Positions 1-12,341 of a stretch of DNA of 64,000 nucleotides are shown here, one piece after another; the first letter of the stretch is position 1; each line of letters opens with the position of its first letter. A model generated the notes under the pieces. That model worked only from the letters and a program-made list of their open reading frames with translations, was not told the DNA's origin and did no database searches. Made by a program: the position numbers and the translations under genes. Origin of the DNA: Podospora comata (taxonomy: Eukaryota; Ascomycota; Sordariomycetes; Sordariales; Podosporaceae); the NCBI GenBank assembly GCA_017354895.1, contig CP071498.1, forward strand, positions 2,108,001-2,172,000. The letters are read 5' to 3'.

Positions 1-693
1 TTGCGCCCTCTTCTACCATTGCATTGATGAGTTGTTTATTGCAATTATGATATTTGACCAACCACAGCCATATGACTTGCACACTGCTCTTAATCTCTTT
101 GTACCTAGTCAGAGCAACCTGAAAAGCTGCAGTCTCTCACTCAAGTCAAACAAACGTTTGGTTAGACCAAGCTGCTGAGCCTAGCCCATTGTAACAGACA
201 GAGCCTTTGTCAATTCACAAGACATCAACGTAAAAACAATGACTGTTCTTGGTCACCAAGGAAACTAACAAGAGCCCCTTGGAAGCGCGTCGCAATGTTG
301 ACAACCACTATGCTTCTTTGTGTCCTTCATCAGTCAACAAGCTGGCAGTGCCTCAAGGGGCAGTTTGGCTTTCACAGGACACTGTAGGCCCGACAGCGTC
401 AAGCAAGCGCACATCCAAATGCTGAAATATTTGGACATATATAAGCTTGCTTGACACATAACCATCCCATCACCAAAACTTCATCCCTTATCGGTTCTAC
501 TTTACTCGACAAGCTCACATCAGGAACTGTTTTGCCTCATCCTGACTCGATCCATCCCGCCTGTCTTCATACTCGTCGTCACTCTTCACTCCAGCCAACT
601 TCATAGGTAATTCATCTCACTCCAGCTCACTTTATACTCCATCTCACTCCAAGCATAGTCTTAGGTTTGACATCAGTCTTGAACTCAGTCAAC
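1..693 (+). promoter_or_regulatory. Upstream region and leader of the RRM gene
   Basis: No coding sequence is seen. A TATA-like ATATATAA lies near 437-444 and is followed by a strongly CT-rich stretch (about 480-660), the usual look of a fungal promoter and 5' leader. The first in-frame ATG of the downstream gene is at 694; the reading frame is open a few codons further upstream but without an ATG. Confidence 0.4.
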
Positions 694-1479
694 ATGTCTT
701 CCTCAGAGAATAATCATGTCTCTCGGACTCCAGACACCGAAGGAGACTTCAGCTCTCCCAACTCGTTTGTCTATGTCCGTACACCTATGGCAACAATCAG
801 CAACAACACAGGGCTCAGGTCAACAGTCCACACTACCTCCGTTGACGAGAAGGACTCTTCGCATCAAGAGGGTCAGCAACGCCAGTACCAAGAACAGCGT
901 CAGCATCAGTATCGACAGCAGTATCAACCGCGGTATCGCCAGTCCAGCTATGCCAGCAGTCGCAGCAGTCTTGCCAATGAAGTCATCTTCGACCATGAAG
1001 ACTCCCCTCCTCCGCTGAAAGACAACAACGGTCCCTTTCACCCTGCCAGCCCCTATGCCAAAGATGATCAAAGCCATGGCCTGGGCATCAACGCCAAAGA
1101 AAGCTGCCTGCATCAAGAACAGCGAGGCACACGAACAGTCTCCAGCCCAGTAGGCACAAGTGGCAAGTACGGCAAGACCACAGAACAACCCCTCGCTGGG
1201 GTGAACTGGCGAGACCGCAGCGTGAGCTATGGTGACAGCTACGGGGGACGGTGGTCTTACAACCTACGGGGGTCAGCTGCCAGTGAGAGCTATGGCCCAA
1301 ACAGGTTCTACCCCCCCGGTTACTACTTCTCTCCTGCGAACCGTTGGAATCCAAGCTTCCACTCTTACAGGTCGTCAGCGAGCACCGATCTTCTTGCCAG
1401 CCTCACAAGCAATGCCAGAAAAGCCCCTTTCGCTGCACAACCTTCTTCGACAAACCGATTCAACGTGTTCCAGACGTTG

Positions 1480-1526
<47 letters not shown>

Positions 1527-3893
1527 CCAGACCGATGAGAACAACGAAAAGATGTCGCACTGTGACAACAAGTCCGGAACCTTCGGCATTGTTGGAGACG
1601 GCCGCTTCGGCGCCAGACCCACTCCCGCTGCCCCCGCCCCGCCTGTCCTCACCTCGATCGGTGCCTCCGGCTTTGCCTCAGGCAGGATGATGAGTCACCC
1701 TGGCGGGAACGACTCTGGAATCCCGGGCTTTGCCCAACCCCAACCCTCCGGCCCCGCCTACCACCCGGACGCCCTCTCCTCCCAGCTCCGGTCCTTGTCC
1801 TTCCGCTCCGGCGCCGCCACCGCCGTCCAAGCTCCTGGCCCCTTTTCCGCTGCCCAGCAGCACCCCTTCCCGGGCCAGCAGCGCCCCTTTTTCCCTCAGC
1901 CTGCCGCCGCCCCCTTGTTTCCTGCTGGCTTTCGCCCCCTCGCGTCCGTCCCCGAGACCGCCGTCGTCCGAGCTGGTCCCTCCTCCTTCGGCGCCCTCGT
2001 CCCAGCCCCTGGGCAGCCCTTTTTCTTCCGGCCGATGGAGTGCCGCACCCACCGCCGCCTGACCGAACTCGAGTCCTACGACTTGATGATCAAGGGGTTC
2101 AGCCCCAACTACAAGGGGAACCCGGACCTGGACCGGAACCGGAGCGCGACCATCCCCGAGGACATGAACTGTTCTCTCTTCCTGGTGGGCTTGCCCGCCG
2201 ATGTGACGACCCACGAGCTACTTGCTGGGGTGAGGAACGTGGGACGGGTGTACGCCACCCACATCAACCCCCCTGAGCCGGAGAAGGGCCACGAGCAGAG
2301 TGCGGCCAAGATTGTGTTTTTCGAGAGGAGTGCTGCCGGTACGTGTTCATTCCCTTCCGCTTTTCTTCATATGCATTCGAGCATTCCCACCACGCCTCAG
2401 AAAGTTCTGAGTAGGCCTTCCAAAAGTTTGGATGGGCCTGTTGACCATCTTTGTATGCCTTTCGAGCTATCGAATAGGCATTTCATGCTGTCAAATAGGC
2501 CTTCCAAACTCTTGGATATGCCTTCAAGATATCTTCAGACCCCTTCCCACTATCTTGAGACGCCTCTTGGCCATCTTTTTAGGCCTATTGAACTCTCGAA
2601 TAGGCCTAAAAGATGAGTTGGCACGCCTTCAAAACTCTTTGATAGGCCTCTCAAACCCCTTTTGACGCATGCAACGTTCTTCCAAACGCATGAAACCAGA
2701 AAGCTAACTCACCCTTCCCACCAGAACGCTTCTTCCGCCAAACCACAACCCAGGGCTTCCGCATCCCAACCCGCGCTCCTCCCCACAACCCCGCCCGCGT
2801 GACCTGGAACCGCATCCGGTCCGCCGAAGTCGACATCAACGGCTCAAAGTCTCGCGTCCTCCTCATCTCCGGACCCCCCCACATCGTCAACGAGCAGCAC
2901 CTCCGCGAGTACTTCGACAACAAGCTCATCTACCAAGTCGACGAGATCATCGTCCACCACCCCGGCGCCGTCCCTGCCGCCTTGCCCACTCCCACCAGTT
3001 CCTCTGCTGCCAATCCTTCGACAGGCAACCTCTCTAGCTCTGGTGGTCCCCGCGCCCCAGCCGGCCTATTGGTCTATAACGACGTCCCTTCCGGCGCTCC
3101 CGTTGCCAGCCACAGCAACACCTCTTCCAGCCCGGGCGGTGTTCCCACCGTTTATAACAATAACAATCCTTCTTCCTCCTCGGATCTCGCCCCCAATGTC
3201 AATGTTGCCGGCCACAGCAACATCCCCCTCGCCGCCGGTCCTCTCATTCTCGGCAACAATGACAACAACGACAACAACGACAACAACAACAACAACGACA
3301 ACAACGACAACAATAACAACAACGACAACAACAACAACAGTGGCGCCAGCGGCTTCAGCCCCGGCCACTCCAAGTCCGCCTCCAGCATCAGCTCCGGAAG
3401 CCACAGACCCAGCTCTCTCCTGGGCCAGCTCAAGGGCGATAGAGCCCTCATCGAGTTCCGCTTCGGCAGTTACCGCTGCCAGTCCGAGGCCGCCCGCATG
3501 GCTCTCGTGAGAGAGTTTAGGGAGTTTGGGGTCTTGTGCGAGTTTGGGAGGGATCCTTGTGATCGTGTGGAGGAGAAGGAGGAAGGAAAGGGGAAGGGGA
3601 GAGAGGAGGAGCAGCAGGTGGAGGTTTATTTGGGTGGTGGTGGAGATGGTTGTGAGGACCACCACCCTTTCTGGAGGGGAGGAGAAGCTGGGATGGGTGG
3701 TGGTCCGTTTGCCGGCGGTGCTGGTGTTGGGGGTGATGCGTTTCCTGGCGGCGAGGGGGGCTTCGGCTCCGTGTTCACTCCGGGTGCGGGCGCGCACCTG
3801 TCCACGACGACCCCGGCTGGGAGTTACTTCCAGTCGCGGGCTCAGAGCGACAGCGTGCGCGCCCTGTGGGGTGATGCTCGTGAGGGGGCGTGA
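694..3893 (+). CDS. RRM-type RNA-binding protein with Asn-repeat tracts
   Basis: Two exons are inferred: 694-2338 and 2725-3893, joined by a GTACGT donor and a CCACCAG acceptor, giving about 937 aa. Exon 1 encodes a Gln/Ser/Tyr-rich disordered N-terminus, a poly-Asn run (AAC repeats, 1480-1527) and, near its end, the start of an RNA recognition motif ([20 protein letters not shown]2-like). Exon 2 continues that RRM ([16 protein letters not shown]), then carries a second RRM-like segment ([18 protein letters not shown] ... [16 protein letters not shown]) interrupted by a low-complexity insert with an Asn/Asp tract (3257-3340). The Gly-rich C-terminus has no recognisable domain. RNA binding is inferred from the RRM folds; the target is unknown. 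The long N-terminal disorder and Asn tracts resemble proteins that form RNP granules, but that is inference. The intron is unusually long (386 nt) and repeat-filled, and its first part is open in frame to a stop at 2616, so a retained-intron isoform is possible. Confidence 0.8.
2395..2665 (+). repeat. Degenerate 21-bp tandem repeat inside an intron
   Basis: About twelve diverged units of roughly 21-23 bp follow each other, with consensus near TRGCCTTCCAAACTCTTGGA. They fill most of the intron of the RRM gene. Because the unit length is near 21, the host frame reads through them as heptads of the form [RMT]-P-x-x-L-x-x (for example [21 protein letters not shown]) up to the stop at 2616. Confidence 0.75.
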
Positions 3894-5236
3894 GGGGAAG
3901 TTTGAGTTTTCGGGGAGGATTCTGTTTCGGGGTTTTTTTTGTTTGGGTTTTTTTGGTTGGGGCTTTTTTTTTTGGTTTTTTTCTTCTCTGCAATGGCAGA
4001 CGGCTTCCTGAGTTTGGAGTTGGGGTGAGAGAATGGTCGGGGGGGTTTTTGTGGTCTCGCCGGGAAATGCCAAAGTTGCGCCAATTGGCGCTTTAATATC
4101 TTTTTATTTTTTCCTTTTGTTCATGGAGAATGGCATCTGAAGATAGGGTCAGGAAATAAATAGCATTGCAACTGTGGGAATACCAAGACTTTTCGGACAT
4201 CAAGAATATGGACTGCTGTGACTGTGGTTTGTGATGGTCGTGATGTCCGTGATGCTCTTCAACATGCCATGTTCTATTACGGCATTGAGAACAACTGACA
4301 GGATATGACCCGTCCACATACATTATGATCAGGTTGCATTGACACTGAAGCAGACATATTGCGGATGGTGATACTGCGATATTGATGGAGCATTGAACAG
4401 ATGAAGTCTCATCAACCCTAACCCAGCAGCAATAAGGCAGTACAGGGTGGGACATGGCGTTCCAGATCTTCGGGAGAGATTTTGGCACAGTGACGTCATG
4501 GGTCTTTCATGATGCCATCACCCAACTAAAGGATGGTATCTCGCGAGACGCGGGTTTATTGATGGCAGCTCTTTGGTCCAACGTGGAAGAGAGTCAAGTA
4601 AATCCTCTGATATTGTGTCACCGGGGCCAATCACAGGCAGCCACTGCCCTCAAACACACGCGTTCTGTTGGCGAGCAGCCACGGCAGCCCCCCCACCTCG
4701 ACGCCGGTGAACCACGACAGCCATTCGCCCCTCCCCTTGTAGCCTTCATTACGTCACAACGGAGAAATATGTCCTTCAACGGCGGCACTGGGCGGCCAGC
4801 ATGTGAGAATTCCTTTCCCACTCATGTCGGTACGAGATGAGCAGCTACTTCTAGCTGATTCTTTGAGCAGCCAGCAGCAACTCCCAGTGTCCCCAGCTGG
4901 CAGATCATTGCTCCCCTGCCAAAAAAAAAACAAGCAAAGGTAAAACCCACTTGTAGCTAGATTAGGTAGCAGTGACGTCTTGGACTCTCTCTTTCACAGA
5001 CCCACAAACAAACCAACAGTGAACGCCTGGAACCGACCCTCCAACGTCCGCCAATATACTGCGCTTTGCACCTTCAACTTCCTCCTTCTCTCCTCTTTCT
5101 CTCCATACCAATTTGATACCCAACCACCATCACCAACCGCGATATTTTCCTCAGCCAGCAAAAAGGCATCTCCTTTCCCGCCTTTACACATCCTACAACT
5201 ACAACATCTTGCTGAAGAAAAAATAACACCATCATC
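3894..5236 (+). promoter_or_regulatory. Intergenic region and ISH1 promoter
   Basis: The first 100 bases are T-rich and probably form the 3' end of the RRM transcript. No convincing gene is seen. Toward the ISH1-like gene there are two abutting CCCCT pentamers (4728-4737) and a third at 4913-4917. These match the core of stress-response elements bound by Msn2/4-type zinc fingers; a role here is inference. A CT-rich leader runs from about 5060 to 5200. Confidence 0.35.
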
Positions 5237-6986
5237 ATGAGGATCGCCAAAGCGCTCCTGTCGTTGGCCCTCGTGGCTGACGCAGCTATCGCTAGCTCTT
5301 GGTTTTCCAATGCTGGTAAGTCATGACTTGTGTTTTTTCTCGACTTCTCCAGCTCATTGTTAACAAGATCTGCAGCCTACAACAAGTGGCACGAGACTGA
5401 GCTTGAGCGTTGGCTCTCCGATCACGATGTCCCCTATCCCACTCCTGCCGACCGCAAGGATCTCGAGAAGCTTGTCCAGAAGAACTGGGAGTCGCATGTC
5501 GTAACACCATACAACAGCTGGGACGCTGCCCAGCTTAATAGCTATCTCAAGCAGAAGGGTGTCGAGACCAAGGATTCCGCCCAGGCCAGCCGCGATTCTC
5601 TCGTCAGCCAGGTGAAGGGCTACTGGTACGAGACGGAGGACAAGGCTCAAACCGCCTGGACCAATGTCAAGGACTGGATTCTGGACAGCTGGACCGACAG
5701 CCAGCTCAAGGCCTTCTGCGATCGTCATGGTATTCCTGGTAAGTTGACATGACGTCATGTCTTGAATGATTGAGGCGTCGACTAACACCGCCATAGTTCC
5801 CCAACCCCGCACCCGTGATACTCTCCTTCAGAAGGCTAGGGTTGCTTACGAAACCGCTGCTCAAAAGGCCGGTGAGACTGCTGCCTACCCTGGCAACTGG
5901 TTGTACGAGACCTGGTCCGAGTCTGATCTCAAGGAGTGGTTTGATACCCATGGCATCCCGGCTCCTCAACCTACCACCCGCGACAAGCTCATTGCCTCTG
6001 TCCGCCGCAACTCTCGACTTGCCTCGCTTAGCATGCAGGAGCAGAAGGCTGCTGCTCAGAAGAAGGCTCAGGAAGCTTATGCCACCCTCACTGACAAGGT
6101 TATTGACGCCTGGAGCGAGTCTCAGTTGAAGGAGTTCTGCGACAAGAATAGCATTCCCGTTCCTCAAGGTACCAAGCTCAACCAGCTCCGCTCTCTTGTC
6201 CGCAAGCACCGCGCTGAGATCATGGGTGACACTGTTGCCTCAACCGCTGCCTCCGCCTATGGTGCTGCTACTTCCAACGTTGGCGAGAACGTTGCCAAGG
6301 CTACTGATGCCACTTCCCAGGCCGCTCTGGATGCCTTCAACGCTGCTGTCAACACTTGGTCTGAGAGCCGTCTCAAGGGCTACCTTGACGCCCGTGGAGT
6401 CCCCGTTCCTCAGGGATCCAAGACTGATGAGCTTCGTGCGCTCGTACGCAAGCATGCCCACAAGGCTGCTACCGGCTGGAGCGCCTGGACCTGGGACGAT
6501 CTGACACTCGACAACCTCAAGGCCTACCTCGCTTCCTCTGGAGACGCTGCGGCGAAGAAGGCTGGTGAGAAGGCTGGCGCTACTCGCGAGGAGCTTGTCC
6601 AGGCTGCCAACGCTGCCTACGCCTCTGCTTCTTCTGCCGGTGGTAACTCCTTTGCCTCTGCTACCAGCTACCTTTCTCATGCCACCGACAATGCCAAGGC
6701 TGCTACCTTTGATACCTGGAGCGAGAGTGATCTCAAGGCCTACTTGGACAGCTATGGCATTCCCGTCCCTCAGGGTTCAACTCTCAATGAGATCCGTGCC
6801 CTTGCTCGTCGCCAGTGGACTTACTACAAGTACGGCACCTCGTCTCCTTCCGAGACCATCTTCGCTAAGATCAAGGAAAACGTCTTGAGCGGCTGGGACT
6901 GGGTCACCGGTCAGGTCATGGCTGGCTCTGATGCCGCCAAGAAGAAGGCTGAGGAGGGCCGTGCCAAGGCGCATAAGGAGCTCTAA
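5237..6986 (+). CDS. ISH1: Ish1/Msc1-type stress-response protein
   Basis: Three exons: 5237-5315, 5376-5738 and 5797-6986, all with GTAAGT donors, giving 543 aa. The N-terminus is a clear signal peptide (MRIAKALLSLALVADAAIA). The rest is made of about eight Ish1 repeats of 40-70 residues, each with a W-S-E-S-x-L-K core, a hydrophobic turn and an I-P-x-P-Q-x-(T/S) element (for example WSESDLKEWFDTHGIP), separated by Ala/Lys-rich helical linkers. S. pombe Ish1 is a stress-induced protein of the nuclear envelope and S. cerevisiae Msc1 affects meiotic recombination partners; the molecular activity is not settled. The signal peptide implies entry into the ER/nuclear-envelope lumen. Codon use is strongly C-biased, which suggests high expression. 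Introns 1 and 2 fall within the first three repeats. Family assignment is firm; the symbol follows the fission yeast name. Confidence 0.9.
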
Positions 6987-9114
6987 GCTGGCTTCCCTCA
7001 ACCCACATCACATCACGACAAGGAACTCTGTCAAGGCCGTGCATTCTGATCGGGATTGACGCCGAGTTTCATCTCTGTACAACATTTCTTAGGGTGGATA
7101 CTCTTTGACCACCACACATGATGGCATTGACACGGCACAAAACTGGCTTGGAGGGTTACGAGTGGTTATCATTCAGGGGCTGCGGGTTTTTTGCAGCAAA
7201 TGTTAATACTCGGGGTTATGTCTGGAGTTGGTCGTTGTTTTCTTTTTAGTTAGTTTCGTCTATCGGCCTCCATAGCAGGGGGTAATGAAACTTTGTGAAA
7301 ATGTTTGGTTCCTTGGTGGTGAATGATGGGCCATACTAATATTGTGTCCGGTGCTATGTTACACAACCCAGTTCTCTTCCAGATCTACTGGCCCTGGCCA
7401 ATGAACAGCAAGACATACCTTTGACGGCATCTTGTAAACCCTCGTCGTGGAGGTCATGGTACAACTCATGATCGTGGTTGCTGAGAATCCATCATCGAGG
7501 TAAGAGCTTCTTCTGTTCTTGTATGATGAATATAGTAGGTATCATGGTTGTTCCATGAGAGCTGAAAAAAGGTGAGCCTTGGCGAATTTTGAATTATGTG
7601 TGGCAGGGATGTGTGCACAGAAACAGGAAGCAAGCGTGTGTGTTGGTGTATTGAATGGGTTGATGGGTGATGGAAATGGAGTTTACGTAAAGGCTATTTG
7701 GGAATTGGGTTGTTTGAGACTGTGTGGTTGAGGGTGAGTGAAGAAGTGTGAGAGGATTAGTAGGAGTATAAGGTTATCTGTTTACTGCTTAAAAGTACCG
7801 AAAATCTAAGGCATTTATATCTTGGAAAAGGCTTAGACGAAAGATGTACAAAGGTTGGATTAAGTCTAGGAATTCGACATATAAAGCTCGGATTTACTCA
7901 GATTAAGTCCACCAGGAGCTTGGATTATACGATGAGTTTTAAAAGGGGATCCTAAGGATGGCTAGACATTGTAAAGTGAGAGGTGTATGTGCTTTTGCTT
8001 AAGGGGCCTCTCTCTTTACTATCCAGTAGGGGGATGGCGGTATGTGGGACCTGGGCATTTCGAAGGTCGAAACTAGCCGGGTATTATCAATGACTATCAT
8101 GAGGCAGGAGCAGCGCATATGCTGTTAGAAATTGTACGGCAGATATCAGATGACGGTTCATGTTTGTCACAAGATAACACACCGGGTTTGGAAGGTTCGG
8201 ATATGGAGTCTCGGCGATTGATGGGTTGTTTATTTGGTTATCGCGCTTGCGACGGAATCTTGTTTCAGAACTTGCAGTCCAAGAGGTGATTTGCTTATGA
8301 TGAACCACTCTCCGAGAGGTTTAACATCAACTACCGCCCTCCATCCCATCCAGTTTAGTACCGTGCCGCCATCACTCGGCAATGCGTGACTTGACCCGGG
8401 CAGCGAATTCATTGTCACACTTGAAAGTTCAAGTAGGCAGGTAGGTACGCAACCGCGCACTTATTAGCTTGGTACGGTCTGGGTATAATTATTAGGTATT
8501 ATTGCGCTACTAAAGAACCAGTCGACCAGATCGCACCGTGTTCTCAAATGTTCGTGTCGCTAGATAAGACAAATGCCCAAACTCAAGTAAGGTACGGAGT
8601 TGCCGGGTGCCAAAATTCCCATGTCCCCAGTCCCAAAGTGTCGAGGGAAACTCGCGCTCAAGTCCCAACCCCCAGGCCCCAGTTAGGTCCCTAGCCTCAA
8701 GTCCCAAACCACAAATCCCATAGAAAACACTGTCTCCCTTTCCCAAAGCCCAAATTCCGAATGCCACAAGCTGGGTAAACCGCAGGAGTAGTTACCAATC
8801 CATGATGCAGTCATAGATAGAACTAAGCACCCCATTGATACTCTCCCAACACCAGCCTTCACAAAGTCCTCCCTTGTCTCCATCCCAAAGGCATCCCACA
8901 GAAAAGGCAACGTCCGCGCCAACCTCAAGTAGTTAGGTATGCTTAGGTGAGTAGCGGTATGCGGAAAGAAATCTCGAAGCCTCAGAACCTAAGCCCCCAG
9001 AGCCCCATGGGCCAGTATTCCTGGCCTCTGTACTCCCTCCGCGACCAATTATCCCCCACCTGATGGTACTTCCCCCCCCATGGGCCCATCCTGTCCCCTC
9101 CAGGCCTCAACCCC
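6987..9114. other. Intergenic, no gene recognised; possible repeat relic
   Basis: The first 700 bases look like the 3' flank of the ISH1-like gene. From about 7790 to 7950 the DNA turns AT-rich with many TA steps and resembles a short decayed repeat; it shares short words such as ATCCGAGCTTT (opposite strand) with the AT-rich patch at 14110-14210. From 8600 to 8760 there is a run of short CCCAAA/AAGTCCC-type words. Nothing with coding character was found on either strand. Confidence 0.4.
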
Positions 9115-10400
9115 TCACTGCTGCCACAATGACCAGAAGGCGACCATCTCCAACCCAGGCAGCTGCTTCATCACGCCCTCGCTCGTGAATCTCATCGCTT
9201 CTTTCACCGCTTTCTCCTCAAATATTAGCATCGCTGTTCCTTTTCAGATCCCGATTTCCAGATCTGGCTAAAACCGGGAAGTCAATAAGGGGGAAAGCGA
9301 CTCTCTTCAAGTTGGGAATATCCGACGGCGGAGAAACGAGATAAGCAACGGCATCCTGCGCATTCTCCCAGCTGTCGGCTCCGCTGGGGGGAATTGTAAT
9401 CCGAGTCGTCAAAGATGGCGAGCCACTCAATGACCTCGCTGATAGCTTTGTTCTCCTTGACAACGTGATGAAGGATGTCGGCAGTGGAAATGACCGGCGC
9501 GTCCATGACGAAGGCGCCAGAAGAGATGAACAAACGCTTCAGAGCGCGCTGCGAGGCCAAGGTTTGGAAGATGGAAACAAGAGCGTCGTCTTCGGACGGG
9601 CGAGAACCGCGGATCATTTCAAGAGTACCAGGGGTTGGGTGGGCTGGGTCGAGAGAGCGGAGCAGAAAAACAGCGATCAGCTTGCCGTAGGTTCCGGGGT
9701 CGTAGCCTTGCTCCCTGATGCCGTATTCCGAAAAGTTGAAACGGAGATTCTTCGGTGTGACGAGCTGGTCGAGCTTCTTTGCCGGGAGTAGACTGGTGAT
9801 GTGGTCGAGTTGTTGGCGGATCAAGTTCCGAAGGTCAAAAGAGAGATCCTGTAGGTGGAGTGCGTTGGAGGAAGAAAAAAAAAAAAGACACAGTCTCGTC
9901 ACCAAGCTGGAGCGGCTTGGATAAGTCTCGCTCCCGAACAGAGGAACTGTCCTCTCCTTTTAGCACAATATTTAAGGTTCTGTTTGAGGAAAGAGAAGCG
10001 GTTAGCCGTGTTTGCCATGAAAAGAGGGAAAGAAACGTTAGTGAAATTATTCAGCTGTGTCTTTGTCGGCCTCGCCCCAGCGCGCTGATGAGCTTAAGCC
10101 AGTCGCGCCCCAGCGCTATGCTGAGGTATACAGTGGACGGAGAACTTAGTTGGTCTCGTGGATAAAAGGGCGGCTGGCATGAGGCCCCTTCATCTTGTTC
10201 TCGGCGAGTCTCATCAAAGACCAGAGACCTTTCATCAACTCCGCATCTCTGCCGCGTGGATAGAAGGACTTCCAAACGGTGCTCCGAAACCAATGATAGA
10301 AGTGCTTGAATGTTCGACTGACACTGATGGCGTCTCTTTTGGCAAGGTATCCCCCAACAAGGAAATAGAGCTCAGGTGGCAAATCGTAAAAGGCTCGCAT
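9115..10400 (-). pseudogene. F-box-like gene, probably decayed
   Basis: Reading leftward from the ATG at 10400, the first exon gives an F-box-like N-terminus (FYDLPPELYFLVGGYL then SVSRTFKHFYHWFRSTVW) of about 84 codons that ends at a stop near 10146 with no good donor before it. A strong acceptor (TTTCCTCAAACAG) near 9980 and another (CCACCTACAG) near 9852 open further coding-like sequence, including a 150-residue helical segment. In this segment a C6 run at about 9390-9395 shifts the frame: the sequence before it (WLAIFDDSDYNSP) continues coherently only in another frame (SGADSWENAQDAVAYLV). A second frame change is needed near 9240-9270 to reach the plausible C-terminus MKQLPGLEMVAFWSLW ending at 9115. 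F-box proteins are SCF ubiquitin-ligase adaptors. At least two frame breaks and the early stop suggest a pseudogene; homopolymer sequencing error could explain one of them. Confidence 0.5.
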
Positions 10401-11540
10401 GGTTGTTTCTGTTACAAGGATACATATGTTAGTAAAATCTTCAAGGTCGAGCTGGCTTGGTCAATGAAGCTGTAGAGTATCAAGTTAGATGAGGTGAGTA
10501 AAGGGTCTAACCTTGGACGAAGCTGTAGGTGGAAATGCTTAAGGGACAGCTTGGTGGCTTTGTGCAAGCCTGGGTGAGCTGACTGATAGTAGCCCACGTC
10601 CTGTTTCGTGATGTCTGGTGGAAAAGAGAAGAGGAATTCAGTAAGCCACAGACACCCTCTTTATATCTTCTCCCCCCACCCCGTCGGCTTGCCAGGTCCA
10701 CTTACATGGCCAGATTCACCTCATCTGCTACTCATCGCCCTCCTGTATTCACTTCTTCCTATGTGCGACCCACAGAGCGGATTCACTTGCTTTCAAAGGT
10801 GGGTCAAGAGCAAAGATGAGGTGAATTATCGCGATGGAGCTGCCCAGAAACGTTGCTCTTCCAGGCAGAGCTCGGACAGAGGCTCAAGTGAATTTCACGA
10901 AATGTTTTAGATATGCTTTCCATAATTCACTGCCCGCTTCACTGTGGAGGAAGTGAGAGTTGATGGGAGCGGCCATCAATATAAGATGAAGCGAACCAAA
11001 ATTCCTGCCATGAACCCTCTCATGATGACCAGTAGGACACCCAATCTATAGGTATAGCTTGATGATTTGGTGGCTTTAACCTAGCTTTTGCCTCATTACT
11101 TTTTTTATGTTTTTTTTTAATTCTCTGCAGAAAGTATGATCAACATTGAGCACCCATCACACAAATCGGTGACACGGAGTGTGGGAAAAAAGAGTCCAGC
11201 CAGTGGGATGCCAGGTAGATGCATGCCCTCTACATAAACTACATAAACTAGGTGTGAACTGGCGATTGCCTCCTCGGTCACCACCAACCTGCAGTTTGCA
11301 TTGATGAGTAAACTCTTCTGACAACTTATCCCTATCTTTGTGTCATGACACAATGATAAGCACCAAATGATCGTACTTTGGCATGAACAACCACCTCACC
11401 AGTCATACCTAAGGTACCCACCCAGATCAAGAAACGATTATCCTAGTACCCCATCAAACCCGCCCATGCTTACACCCTCTCTCCCATTCAAGAATGACCA
11501 CCCCCCAAATAAAAGCTCGAACAAAAAAATCCCCGAAGCC
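10401..11540. other. Intergenic, no gene recognised
   Basis: Only short open frames without family resemblance are seen. T-rich runs occur near 11100-11120. The stretch separates the decayed F-box-like gene from a small coiled-coil ORF. Confidence 0.4.
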
Positions 11541-11807
11541 ATGGCAGCCATCCCCAGGCTCGAGAAAACCGTGATAGAAAAGGATCAGACCGTTGAAGCA
11601 CCACGCAAGGAATACCTTCAACAAGTCCCGTTGCGAGCCAACATGACATCTACTTACACAGAGTACAAGCACCAACTTCTGCCATGTGATCAAGCATGGC
11701 AGACCGACAACGCCCGGAGACAGAACGCTGATGACGATTTACAGGACGCATTGTTGGATTTAAAGGGAGCTAAGAAGGAGTTGGAGAAGCTTCTTAAGGA
11801 GGGCTAA
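11541..11807 (+). CDS. Small coiled-coil ORF, doubtful
   Basis: An 88-codon ORF starts at an ATG in good context (GCCATGGCA). The product is charged and mostly helical, with heptad-like spacing at both ends (IPRLEKTVIEKDQTVE and LQDALLDLKGAKKELEKLL). No family is recognised. The frame is open upstream to about 11367, so a longer product or an upstream exon is possible. It may be a remnant of a longer coiled-coil gene. Its isolation in a gene-poor stretch next to a decayed gene lowers confidence. Confidence 0.3.
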   Translation: MAAIPRLEKTVIEKDQTVEAPRKEYLQQVPLRANMTSTYTEYKHQLLPCDQAWQTDNARRQNADDDLQDALLDLKGAKKELEKLLKEG

Positions 11808-12341
11808 GAGACGATGGGTAATCCGCTAATAGACCACTCGAATGGAGGTGGGCCAAGCGTTGGTGGTACATAGAACAGGTACGGGAGTTAGGGGAACTCA
11901 AATATGACGCAGCACAGCGGGGGCACCGCCAGTCGGGTCAGTGGCGGCGGCGGTGACGATGGTGTCAAGAGAGATGGGGGCAAGAGGAGGTGTTGCTAGG
12001 TAGCCACTGAGGGAGCCTGTGATGGATGGGGTATATGGCCCCAATCTTGGTGAGAGGTTTCTTTCTTTTTGTGATTTTGACAATAGGACAGCTGTGTTTG
12101 GGGAGTGTTGGATGGGGACATAGAGCACCCAGGGGTTTGATGCTAGGAGGGGTAGCCATGTTGGATGTACTGTAGCCGGCATCTGTAGATCTGAGAGCTC
12201 GCTGCATTTTTGGCTTGACAATTTCTTTTCATAAGGTAGTTACCGAGAGAGTATTAAGAACGTGGCTTGACATCCTATCTTGAATCCCATCATGAACAGC
12301 GCCAGGGGCGTTGCCACGTGTGATATCTGTATGCCTTTGGT
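11808..12341. other. Intergenic, no gene recognised
   Basis: No supported coding sequence. This lies downstream of both the small coiled-coil ORF and the leftward membrane-protein gene that ends at 12342, so it is probably a shared 3' flank. Confidence 0.4.

Noticed and set aside
3066-4073. 335-codon frame antisense to the RRM gene
   Set aside because: Poly-Val runs arise from the AAC repeats on the other strand; no family resemblance.
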